DNA of 64,000 nucleotides from positions 620,001 through 684,000 of the forward strand of contig LR733345.1 of NCBI GenBank assembly GCA_902506225.1. Reading direction: 5' to 3'. The notes below the pieces were generated by a model that was given only the letters and a program-made list of their open reading frames with translations, did no database searches and had not been told where the DNA came from. The stretch's first letter is position 1. Every line of letters begins with the position of its first letter. The position numbers and the translations under genes were made by a program. Shown in pieces: positions 52,144 through 59,690 of the stretch. The stretch comes from Faucicola sp902506225 (GTDB taxonomy: Bacteria; Pseudomonadota; Gammaproteobacteria; Pseudomonadales; Moraxellaceae).

Positions 52144-52881
52144 ATGTCCCAATCATTTCAAACCCAATTATCTCAAGCCCAAGCATCTCAAACCCCATCC
52201 TCTCAAACCCAAACCGCTCACGCACCGCAGTTTATTCCTCAGCATTTTATTGAGGTGGCACTCAAAAATAACGTATTAAAATTTGGCGAATTTACCCTAA
52301 AATCAGGTCGTATAAGCCCGTATTTTTTTAATGCAGGTTTGTTATCAACAGGTGAGCTATTGTCGGTGTTGGCAAATGGGTATGCGGATGCCCTTGCCAA
52401 GCAGCTACAATCTACCGACAGTAGCGATTTGGTGATTTTTGGGGCGGCATATAAGGGTATTCCGTTTGTGGCGGCGACTGCGCAAGCACTGTGGAACAAT
52501 CACCAAATCAATGCTGATTGGGGCTACAACCGCAAAGAAGCCAAAGACCACGGTGAAGGCGGCATGCTCGTGGGAGCCGATATCAAAAGCAAATCGGTTT
52601 GGGTGATTGATGATGTGATGACCGCGGGTACAGCGATGCGCGAAGTCGTGGCGCTCCTAGAAAAATCAGACGCCAAAGTCGCGGGGATTATCGTTGCGCT
52701 GGATCGTAAAGAAAAAGGTCAAAGCGAACAATCTGCCATTCAAGAATTGGCGCAGAGCCTCAATGTACCGGTACTTGCCTTGGTCACGATGGATGACATT
52801 ACCGAGTATGTCGCCAAAAATGGCACGCAGGAGGAACTTGCCAAAATGCAAGCCTACCGCGAGCAATACGGCGTTCAATAA
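52144..52881 (+). CDS. pyrE: Orotate phosphoribosyltransferase PyrE
   Basis: 245 residues. Start ATG at 52144 is preceded by GGAG. The first 30 residues are a Ser/Gln/Thr-rich tail (SQSFQTQLSQAQASQTPSSQ) absent from E. coli PyrE (213 residues). The enzyme core follows: FIEVALKNNVLKFGEFTLKSGRISPYFFNAGL, the PRPP loop VWVIDDVMTAGTAMREVV, and KDHGEGGMLVG. It converts orotate plus PRPP to OMP in pyrimidine synthesis. No attenuator was recognised. Confidence 0.95.
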   Translation: MSQSFQTQLSQAQASQTPSSQTQTAHAPQFIPQHFIEVALKNNVLKFGEFTLKSGRISPYFFNAGLLSTGELLSVLANGYADALAKQLQSTDSSDLVIFGAAYKGIPFVAATAQALWNNHQINADWGYNRKEAKDHGEGGMLVGADIKSKSVWVIDDVMTAGTAMREVVALLEKSDAKVAGIIVALDRKEKGQSEQSAIQELAQSLNVPVLALVTMDDITEYVAKNGTQEELAKMQAYREQYGVQ

Positions 52882-53008
52882 GCGGTTGCCATCATCCTGA
52901 GTGATAATTGTTTAACAAGATAGTTTTTTACATCATGTTATATAAACATCATCACCCAACCCCGCTAACGATAGATTGTTTTTAAATTAACCATTGAAGA
53001 GGACGGCT

Positions 53009-53590
53009 ATGTTGACAAAAGCCTTGCCCACCACACTAACAACGGCGCATCTTTTGCGTGTCGGCACTGCACTTACCTTATCGGCAATATTATTTGCGCT
53101 TGCAGGTTGTAGTAGTATCAATGAACTGATGGCAGAGGGTAGCAAACCGCCTGCGATTGTCAATGTGGCAACTGACCAACAGCCGTTTTATGATGCGTTA
53201 AATAGCCTTATCTTGCCGCCAAAATCACCGCAAGCTGCGCCACAAGGCATTGCCGATGGTCCTTATAATGGCGTGATGCCAGAAGGGGAGCAATTTACCA
53301 CCTTTGTGAAAAATGGTTATTTTGATGAATTTTTGGTGGTCTACTACCCAAACTTTGTGACCCAGCTTCGCACCGACTTAGTTAACGGTTTATATGATGG
53401 TTGGGTGACGTATCGATTGTCCGATAGCCGTATCAAACAAAAAGTGTTGTTCCGTCAGGGTGGGGTACAAGAAGCGATTGTTTACAACCAAGCGGGAAAT
53501 CCTGAATACCATTTTTGGTTTACCAATGAACAACCGACCAGCGGTATGCGCTACGATAACAATGGCAATGCGGTCGAATCGATGTTTTAA
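53009..53590 (+). CDS. Putative lipoprotein
   Basis: 193 residues. The ATG at 53009 is preceded by GAAGAGGACGGCT; an upstream TTG is not needed. The signal peptide ends in ALAGCSS, a lipobox, so the protein is probably a lipid-anchored envelope protein. The rest is soluble (INELMAEGSKPPAIVNVATDQQPFYDALNSLILPPKSP ... VVYYPNFVTQLRTDLVNGLYDGWVTYRLSDSRIKQKVLFRQGG). Function not recognised. It sits just ahead of gshB on the same strand. Confidence 0.75.
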   Translation: MLTKALPTTLTTAHLLRVGTALTLSAILFALAGCSSINELMAEGSKPPAIVNVATDQQPFYDALNSLILPPKSPQAAPQGIADGPYNGVMPEGEQFTTFVKNGYFDEFLVVYYPNFVTQLRTDLVNGLYDGWVTYRLSDSRIKQKVLFRQGGVQEAIVYNQAGNPEYHFWFTNEQPTSGMRYDNNGNAVESMF

Positions 53591-53643
53591 TAGCAAAATG
53601 AACAATTGATAAAAATTGAACAAGCATACTAACAAGGATCATA

Positions 53644-54606
53644 ATGAAACCACTGAATTTTCTGATCGTCATGGACGATATCCACACCATTAACTACAAA
53701 AAAGACACCACGCTCGCGATGCTGTGGGCGATTGCAGATCGTGGTCACACGGCGCATTATTGCCAAATTCACGATTTGTGGCTCGATAATGGCGCATTGC
53801 AAATTGATAGCCAATCGCTCAAAACGTTGAAAGACCCTGCACGTTTTTATGAACTGGGGGAAAAAACCACGCAGCCTGCTAGCGCATTTGACGTCATCTT
53901 GATGCGTAAAGACCCGCCGTTTGATATGCAGTTTTTGTATAGCCTGTACTTGCTAGAATATGCTCAGCGAGCAGGTGTATTGGTGGTCAACAACCCAGAA
54001 AGCGTACGTGACTGTAACGAAAAACTGTTTGCGACACAATTCCCTGAGCTGATGACACCGACGATTGTGACCAACAAACAAACCCATATCCGTGATTTTA
54101 TCAAAACCCATCAAGATGTCATCGTTAAACCGCTTGATGGTATGGGGGGAATGGGTATTTTTCGACTGACCGCCGATAGCCCTAATATTGGCTCAACCCT
54201 TGAAATGCTAACCCAGCTTGAAAGCTTGCCTGTGATGGCGCAAAAATACTTGCCCGAAATCAAGGACGGCGATAAACGCATTTTAATTGTCGGTGGTAAG
54301 CCCGTGGATTATTGCTTGGCGCGTATCCCAAGCCAAGGCGAAACGCGCGGTAATCTAGCCGCAGGTGGTCGTGGTGTCGCCATGCCATTGTCAGCGCAAG
54401 AGCGCCAAGTTGCTGAGCAAGTGGCGCCTGTGCTACTGCAAAAAGGCTTGTACTTTGTCGGACTCGATGTGATTGGTGGCAAAGTGACAGAGATTAACGT
54501 GACTAGCCCCACCTGCGTGCGTGAGATTGACGACCAATGCGGCACGCATATCGCAGAAGATTTTATTGCGTTTATTGAATCGCATATTGAAACGCAAATT
54601 CACTAG
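53644..54606 (+). CDS. gshB: Glutathione synthetase GshB
   Basis: 320 residues. ATP-grasp enzyme that joins gamma-glutamylcysteine and glycine. Typical motifs are NFLIVMDDIHTINYKKDTTLAMLWAIADRGH, MRKDPPFDMQFLYSLYLLEYAQRAGVLVVNNPESVRDCNEKLF, VIVKPLDGMGGMGIFRL, and VTEINVTSPTCVREID. The initial ATG follows AACAAGGATCATA. GshA is not in the window. Confidence 0.96.
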   Translation: MKPLNFLIVMDDIHTINYKKDTTLAMLWAIADRGHTAHYCQIHDLWLDNGALQIDSQSLKTLKDPARFYELGEKTTQPASAFDVILMRKDPPFDMQFLYSLYLLEYAQRAGVLVVNNPESVRDCNEKLFATQFPELMTPTIVTNKQTHIRDFIKTHQDVIVKPLDGMGGMGIFRLTADSPNIGSTLEMLTQLESLPVMAQKYLPEIKDGDKRILIVGGKPVDYCLARIPSQGETRGNLAAGGRGVAMPLSAQERQVAEQVAPVLLQKGLYFVGLDVIGGKVTEINVTSPTCVREIDDQCGTHIAEDFIAFIESHIETQIH

Positions 54607-54627
54607 CTGTCATTGTCAAAGCAAAAT

Positions 54628-54656
54628 AAAAAACCCAGTCATTGACTGGGTTTTTT
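54628..54656. terminator. Bidirectional terminator between gshB and phoX
   Basis: AAAAAACCCAGTC pairs with GACTGGGTTTTTT around a 3-nt loop. Confidence 0.92.
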
Positions 54657-54677
54657 ATATCATCGCTTGGCAGGGTA

Positions 54678-56651
54678 TTAAGCTTTAAACGCCAAATAAC
54701 CCACCGCAGCACTGTAACCATCTTTGAAGTTTTGGTTAATGAGCGGGCGAACCGCTGTCTCAACGGCGGGGACAAATGTCATATCACCTGGGTGTTGGAA
54801 GTTTGACATGATATAAGTATAGCCATTGACTTCATCGACCGCGTGTAGGCCGGTGGACTCAGCGCCCGCTGGTGTTGACAGGATACGCGCTAATTTTTTG
54901 GTATCAACATTGTATGCCCAAAGATAGTTGTTAACGTGGTAACCAGAGTCTTCACCGATAAATAAGGTACGCATTTTTTCAGAGAATTTTAGGTTGTCCG
55001 GGCAAGAGATTTTATCAATGTGTGACGTGTTGCCGAGCGCGTCTTTGGCAATGTCTTCCCCTGCTAAGCCTTCAGGTACATACATACGGGTAGAGACCCA
55101 CTCAGAGTTAATCGCTTTACCATTGTTATCAACCTGACCGCCTTTAAGCTCATGGGCATACACTGCGCCTGATTTTAGCTGAGCCACTTTGACATCGTAC
55201 TCGTCCGTGGTCATCGATTTTTCAATGCGCGACATGGCAGAGTAGGCGATTTTATCTTTGATATTGACCGTGGTGCCTTCCATTTTGGTAAACGCCATTG
55301 ACGCACCCTGCAGCGCCGCATAGCGGTGGGTCTCTAAAAATGCCGCCGCTTGGGTGAGTTTGTCTGCCGGTAATTTGCTATTTGTTGCAAGTTTTACCCA
55401 GTTATTTGCCCCGTCATAGCCGATTTTTTTGTAAGAGGTATCATTCGGGTCAGTGTATTTGACATCCATGATATCGGTTGGTACTACCGTATTGGCTAGG
55501 GCTTCGATTTCAGCACTGGTCGCATGTCCAAGATGAATCCATTTGATGCTAAAATCACTGGCAGCCGCAGGGCCGCCTTTGGCTGACGTTTGGCTGATTT
55601 TGGCAACATAGAGGTTACCTGCAGATAGGTCAGCTGCTTTATCGGCAACAAACATGAATAAACCACTGTTAGTAAAGTCATCACCCATCAACGCAGTACG
55701 TTGGTCAGGCATCACTTGAATCAGTTCGTGAGAGATACGACCTAGATTGAAATGTTTTTTGGCGATACCAGACCCATCCGCATTGACTACGATTTCTGGT
55801 AAATGACCATAATGGTATGGGTTTGCTTTGGTTTCATCACCGTATAAGTTTTTGCTAAATGCTTTAAATTGGGCGCTGCTTTTAGCCATGAAAGCGTCTG
55901 GTTCATACTCTTCTGATGACAAATGCGTATTCCACGGTGAGAGGGATGCACCACAAGTAATCCATAACCCATACACTTTTGACATATCCACATTGTGGTA
56001 TTTGACGACTTTGAGTTCGCCTGTTTGTGGGTTTTGGTCAAGTGTCACTACCGCAATGGGTGAAGGTAGTGTACCGTAAGTATTGCTGCCTGCTTGGTCT
56101 TTACTTGTATATTCAAACTGCACCACCGCAAATACGGTATTACCTGTTACCCCTGCCACGCGCGCGCCTTTAACTGTCAATAATGAAGAACCATCGGGAC
56201 AATCAGAGAAAAACTGGCGCGTAGATGCCAGTACTGAACTATCCATGATGGGCTTGTTATAGATATCAAAATAGCCGCCTGCAATGATGTCATTACCCTT
56301 TAAGTCTTTTAATTTATCGCCTGTTATAAAAAAAGGTTGATACTGTAGCTTATAGTCAGTCGTGGTATTGTCATCAAAGGTTGCTTTTAGCTTTGAATCG
56401 ACATACACCGTTGCCATATTGGCGGGATTTGATAAATTTGGTGCAGCCATACCGACAAATTCAGTCGCTTTAATGGTTTTTTGTGTATTATTGAGTATAC
56501 CTGCTGTGGTATTAGTATCACTATCACTATCACAACCTGTTAATAAGGTGGCAACAGAGCCTGTGGCAAGTGGCAACGCAGGCACCCCTGCCAAAAAACG
56601 AATGACATTACGGCGGCTAATGGTTTGGTCTAATTGATTAATTTCAGTCAT
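54678..56651 (-). CDS. phoX: PhoX-type alkaline phosphatase (DUF839), Tat substrate
   Basis: 657 residues. The twin-Arg motif SRRNVIRFLAG (about 12-22) precedes a hydrophobic stretch and LLTGC, so the protein is probably a Tat-exported lipoprotein or periplasmic enzyme. The rest fits DUF839/PhoX: LWITCGASLSPWNTHLSSEEYEPDA, GHLPEIVVNADGSGIAKKHFNLGRISHELIQVMPDQRTALMGDDFTNSGLFMFVADK, and ISCPDNLKFSEKMRTLFIGEDSGYHVNNYLWAYNVDTK. PhoX enzymes use Ca/Fe to release phosphate from esters. Tandem PhoB sites upstream support induction in low phosphate. Confidence 0.9.
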   Translation of the reverse strand: MTEINQLDQTISRRNVIRFLAGVPALPLATGSVATLLTGCDSDSDTNTTAGILNNTQKTIKATEFVGMAAPNLSNPANMATVYVDSKLKATFDDNTTTDYKLQYQPFFITGDKLKDLKGNDIIAGGYFDIYNKPIMDSSVLASTRQFFSDCPDGSSLLTVKGARVAGVTGNTVFAVVQFEYTSKDQAGSNTYGTLPSPIAVVTLDQNPQTGELKVVKYHNVDMSKVYGLWITCGASLSPWNTHLSSEEYEPDAFMAKSSAQFKAFSKNLYGDETKANPYHYGHLPEIVVNADGSGIAKKHFNLGRISHELIQVMPDQRTALMGDDFTNSGLFMFVADKAADLSAGNLYVAKISQTSAKGGPAAASDFSIKWIHLGHATSAEIEALANTVVPTDIMDVKYTDPNDTSYKKIGYDGANNWVKLATNSKLPADKLTQAAAFLETHRYAALQGASMAFTKMEGTTVNIKDKIAYSAMSRIEKSMTTDEYDVKVAQLKSGAVYAHELKGGQVDNNGKAINSEWVSTRMYVPEGLAGEDIAKDALGNTSHIDKISCPDNLKFSEKMRTLFIGEDSGYHVNNYLWAYNVDTKKLARILSTPAGAESTGLHAVDEVNGYTYIMSNFQHPGDMTFVPAVETAVRPLINQNFKDGYSAAVGYLAFKA

Positions 56652-56750
56652 GAGTGAATTCCTTGCTGATAGCAGTTAGCAGTTGGCTACGAAATAAATT
56701 TTATTGAAATAATGCAGAAACAATTATGCTGAGTATGTTAGAGGGGATAT

Positions 56751-56790
56751 GTGACAGTGGCTTGACTGATTCGTGACAGAACGGTGACAA
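56751..56790 (-). promoter_or_regulatory. Tandem PHO boxes (PhoB sites) upstream of phoX
   Basis: On the minus strand four 7-bp half-sites sit exactly 11 bp apart: TTGTCAC, CTGTCAC, CAGTCAA and CTGTCAC. The PhoB consensus is two CTGTCAT-like 7-mers spaced by 4 bp. Two adjacent full boxes lie about 100 bp before the phoX ATG. Confidence 0.88.
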
Positions 56791-56889
56791 CTAATCATCC
56801 GGTTTGAATATAAAGCGATACCATGGCTGCAAAATCTTCACGCTACTTAGCAATTAAAGTGATTTACTTTATTATTGAGTGAAATAATG

Positions 56890-58194
56890 CTATGATTTTG
56901 CCATTTTTATGGTGATTGTTTTTTCCGATAAACGGTCAGTCATACGGGGTTTTCTAATCCCCACCTCACCTAGATTGGATTGATCAAGGATAATAAGATG
57001 AGTGAGCCAACGATGCAAAAACCGCGCGTGCTGATGATGGCAGCAGGCACGGATTGGCATCGACCACTTTTTGGATGCCTGCTGGGTTGCCAGATATACT
57101 ACCTTGAATGCTGCCTGATCAGATGGGAACACCTTACGCTTATTCACCGCTGTCCGAATCACGCTGTTTAGCGACTCTATCGCATTGGTGGTATAGATCA
57201 CTCTTCTGATGTCTTTAGGATAACCAAAGAACACCGTTAAGCCCTCCCAGTTATTGCGCCAAGACTTGATGACATGCGGGTACTCTTTGCCCCATACTTC
57301 ATCAAAGTGCTCAAGGTTGGCCTCTGCCATCTCAAGCGTATCAGCACCGTAGATGGCCTTTAAATCAGCTGCTACGGCCTTCTTGTCCGTCCAAGGTACG
57401 AACTTCATCGAATAGCGCACCATATGCACGATACACAGCTGAACCTGAGCGTTAGGGTAGACCGTATTAATGGCATCAGGGAAGCCTTTTAGGCCGTCTA
57501 CACAGGCAATAAGAATATCTTGAACCCCGCGGTTTTGTAGCTCAGTGAGAACACCAAGCCAGAATTTAGCGCCCTCGTTCTCTGATAGCCACATGCCAAG
57601 CAGCTCTTTTTTACCATCAAGAGCAACGCCTAAGGCCAGATAGATAGCTTTGTTGATGATCTGCTTGTCCTGACGAACTTTGACGACAATGCAGTCTAAG
57701 TAGACGATAGGATAGACGCTGCTCAGTGGCCGGTTCTGCCAAGCGGTGATGTCATCCAAGATGTTGTCAGTGACTCTGGAAACCAAGCTGCTTGAGATGT
57801 CGACGTCGTAGATGTCCTTGATGGTTTCGACAATCTCAGTAGTGGTTTGACCTTTGGCGTAAAAGCTGATGATTTTGTCATCAAGACCTGAAATACGGGT
57901 TTGGTGCTTACTGACAAGTACAGGCTCAAAGCTACTGTCGCGGTCTCTTGGGGTGGAGATCTCAAGCTCGCCTGTGTCGCTACGGACTCTCTTTTTAGTG
58001 TGCCCATTGCGCTTATTAGGCCTGTCTGCCTTTTCATGCTTGGGGTAGCCGAGATGCTCTTCCATTTCTGCTTCTAGGGCAGTGTCGATGAAGGACTGCA
58101 TGAGCTGCTTTTGAAAGTCTTTGATGTCATCGAAGCTTTTCATGCTGCTGGCCATTTGCTCAGCCAGTTTCTTGATGTCAGATTGGTTAGTCAT
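56890..58194 (-). CDS. IS256 family transposase with replaced C-terminus
   Basis: A 434-residue frame. Residues 1 to about 381 are an IS256-type mutator transposase: FIDTALEAEMEEHLGYPKHEKADRPNKRNGHTKKRV, with DDE residues in VYLDCIVVKVRQDK, IACVDGLKGFPDAI and TTNAIESLNSVIR. After KKWSMPIR the sequence leaves the family, which usually continues about 20 residues, and reads into the antisense of a murG 5' fragment and its leader. The element's right terminus is therefore missing and the protein is probably inactive for transposition. Confidence 0.85.
   Translation of the reverse strand: MTNQSDIKKLAEQMASSMKSFDDIKDFQKQLMQSFIDTALEAEMEEHLGYPKHEKADRPNKRNGHTKKRVRSDTGELEISTPRDRDSSFEPVLVSKHQTRISGLDDKIISFYAKGQTTTEIVETIKDIYDVDISSSLVSRVTDNILDDITAWQNRPLSSVYPIVYLDCIVVKVRQDKQIINKAIYLALGVALDGKKELLGMWLSENEGAKFWLGVLTELQNRGVQDILIACVDGLKGFPDAINTVYPNAQVQLCIVHMVRYSMKFVPWTDKKAVAADLKAIYGADTLEMAEANLEHFDEVWGKEYPHVIKSWRNNWEGLTVFFGYPKDIRRVIYTTNAIESLNSVIRTAVNKRKVFPSDQAAFKVVYLATQQASKKWSMPIRACCHHQHARFLHRWLTHLIILDQSNLGEVGIRKPRMTDRLSEKTITIKMAKS
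56998..57052 (+). pseudogene. murG: 5' fragment of murG, cut by the IS256 junction
   Basis: From ATG at 56998 the 18 codons read MSEPTMQKPRVLMMAAGT, the typical start of UDP-GlcNAc:lipid II transferase MurG (VLMMAAGTGGHVFPAL in the family). A ribosome site (AAGGATAATAAG) precedes it. The next codon would be Gly, but the sequence switches to IS256 near 57052. MurG is essential, so a full copy must exist elsewhere. This is a displaced fragment or a rearrangement endpoint. Confidence 0.75.
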
Positions 58195-58250
58195 TGCTTA
58201 TTCTCCTGTTAGTGGATTATAAGCAGTTACACAAAGTTTGGGAAACTCTC
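57052..58250 (-). mobile_element. IS256-family element, right end deleted
   Basis: The left terminus is probably the stretch GTTACACAAAGTTTGGGAAACTCTC at about 58226-58250 (on the plus strand), typical of IS256-family ends. The matching inverted terminus is not found at the other side, where murG sequence begins at 57052. Confidence 0.7.
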
Positions 58251-58361
58251 ATCATGGAAATTGCCTTTTGAGTTTGAAGCAATGTATAATGATAAGATTA
58301 ACCCGTTAGGTCAGGTGGCCTAACTTAAATAAAAAGTCTCCGACAAACCCGGTACGGTTCA
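58251..58361 (-). mobile_element. Probable IS3-family terminus (remnant)
   Basis: On the minus strand TGAACCGTACCGGGTTTGTC, followed by GGAGACTTTTT, starts at 58361 and resembles the terminal inverted repeats of IS3-family elements (TGAACCGCCCCGGG type). It includes a GTTAGG/CCTAAC hairpin (58303-58325). No transposase remains. This call is by resemblance only. Confidence 0.4.
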
Positions 58362-58473
58362 CTATCTATTGTTATTCTTACCTGAAATTGATGTGAGCTT
58401 ATAGAGACAAGGTAAATTTGCAAAAGTGCCGGCTATTCAGTGTTCATTGAATGTTTAATTTAATTTATTAAGC

Positions 58474-58504
58474 TTGACCTTGGAGTGGCTCTAAGCCTTA
58501 TACT
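58474..58504 (+). promoter_or_regulatory. MerR-type metal-responsive promoter of czcI
   Basis: -35 TTGACC and -10 TATACT are separated by 19 bp, the overlong spacer typical of promoters activated by MerR-family regulators (MerR, ZntR, CadR, PbrR). The spacer holds an imperfect dyad, CCTTGGAG and CTCTAAG. The regulator gene is not in the window. Confidence 0.75.
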
Positions 58505-58526
58505 TGGTACAAATTTTTCGATTGTT

Positions 58527-58943
58527 ATGATGATGCGTTCTACTACATGGATTACAGTCTTGGTTGGATTGTTCATGTTCCAAAGCTTTTGGAATGTGGC
58601 GGCGGCCTTTTGTGTCCATGAACAGCAGCCTCAATCACAGCAGAGTTATCATTTTGGTCATCACCAAAATACCTTGTGTGCCAGCGATAGTCGTCAACAC
58701 GATCATAATGGACAGTCAGAAAACATAAAAACATTCAGTAGCGATTTAGAAATCGGTGAAGATCATCAAGATCATCTACCATCGATGATGCATGTGATTG
58801 TACAAAATGAAAAAGTAGATGTGTTTCATCCAAGCTCTGAAGTTAAAGTGAATCCACAATTTCATTGGAAAAACAGCTATCAGGCTCCTGACCTGTTTCA
58901 ACAAAGCCCACCTCCCGAATTTTCCCCGCTCATGGTGGGGTAG
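58527..58943 (+). CDS. czcI: CzcI-like small metal-resistance protein
   Basis: 138 residues from ATGATGATG. A signal peptide (ITVLVGLFMFQSFWNVAAA) is followed by FCVHEQQPQSQQSYHFGHHQN, a His-rich stretch as in CzcI, and a C-terminus (HWKNSYQAPDLFQQSPPPEFSPL) matching its end. CzcI is the first gene of cadmium/zinc/cobalt efflux operons and is thought to be a periplasmic regulatory or metal-binding protein. It is driven by the MerR-type promoter just upstream. It is separated from czcC by an IS982-family insertion. Confidence 0.8.
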   Translation: MMMRSTTWITVLVGLFMFQSFWNVAAAFCVHEQQPQSQQSYHFGHHQNTLCASDSRQHDHNGQSENIKTFSSDLEIGEDHQDHLPSMMHVIVQNEKVDVFHPSSEVKVNPQFHWKNSYQAPDLFQQSPPPEFSPLMVG

Positions 58944-58975
58944 CCTAAAACATTCCCACCACTTTTATTATTTAA

Positions 58976-59667
58976 ACCCCACTCTCAACACTTTTAGAGG
59001 GGGTTGAAACAAAAAAGGCATGAACTTAAACTTTAATCAATGACCAAAAAGATTAGAGGATAAGCCATGCCCATTGATGAATTTATCATTAAAATCTATC
59101 TAATGGTAGATGACTACTACAAAAAGATTGTAACAAACCGGCTAAGACAAGGCGGATATGCACCAAAGCTAACCGACAGTGAAATTATCACCATGGAGAT
59201 AGTGGGTGAGTTTTTACAGATGGACACCGACTCACAAATCCATCAGTATTTTAAACAGCATTGGCAAACATGGTTTCCACAAATAGGCTCATATCCCAAC
59301 TTTGCCAAGCAGTGCGTCAATTTGTTACAGGTAAAAACTTTGATACAACAGCATATCGTTAAACAGCATGGGCAAGACAACATTCATTTTATTGATGGCT
59401 TTCCCATTCCTGTGTGTCAATATGCCCGATAAACGACCACTCAGTGTACTTAATCGTCTTAAAAATGCTCGTCGCAATATTGAGACGGTGATTGGTCAGT
59501 TATCACAGCGATTTAACATGCAAAAGGTGAGAGCGAGAGATTTATGGCATTTGTCTCACAGATTTATGCGTAAAATCTTGGCTCATAACGTTTGCTTTGT
59601 AATCAACAAACAGTTAGGTAATCCCCCACTTCAGTTTGAATTGCTTATTTCAAGTTGAGAGTGGGGT
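58976..59667 (+). mobile_element. IS982-family element, internally deleted
   Basis: 692 bp bounded by perfect 14-bp inverted repeats (ACCCCACTCTCAAC at 58976-58989 and its complement at 59654-59667) and a 7-bp target duplication. Full IS982 elements are about 1 kb; the missing part is in the middle of the transposase gene. Confidence 0.88.
59067..59658 (+). pseudogene. IS982 family transposase, deleted and frameshifted
   Basis: N-terminal part (MPIDEFIIKIYLMVDDYYKKIVTNRLRQGG to FIDGFPIPVCQYAR, 121 residues, stop at 59432) and C-terminal part in another frame (DKRPLSVLNRLKNARRNIETVIGQLSQRF to the end at 59658). About 90-100 residues that would include catalytic Asp and Glu positions are missing between them. 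The product cannot be active. Confidence 0.88.
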
Positions 59668-59690
59668 TATTTAAATAAGTGGGAAAAATC

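Larger units (their letters stand above)
58969..59674 (+). repeat. 7-bp target duplication of the IS982-type element
   Basis: TATTTAA occurs immediately left (58969-58975) and right (59668-59674) of the element ends. Confidence 0.9.

Noticed and set aside
56980..57171. 63-residue plus-strand frame within IS256
   Set aside because: Only the first part is a murG start; the rest is antisense of the transposase. Recorded as a pseudogene fragment instead.
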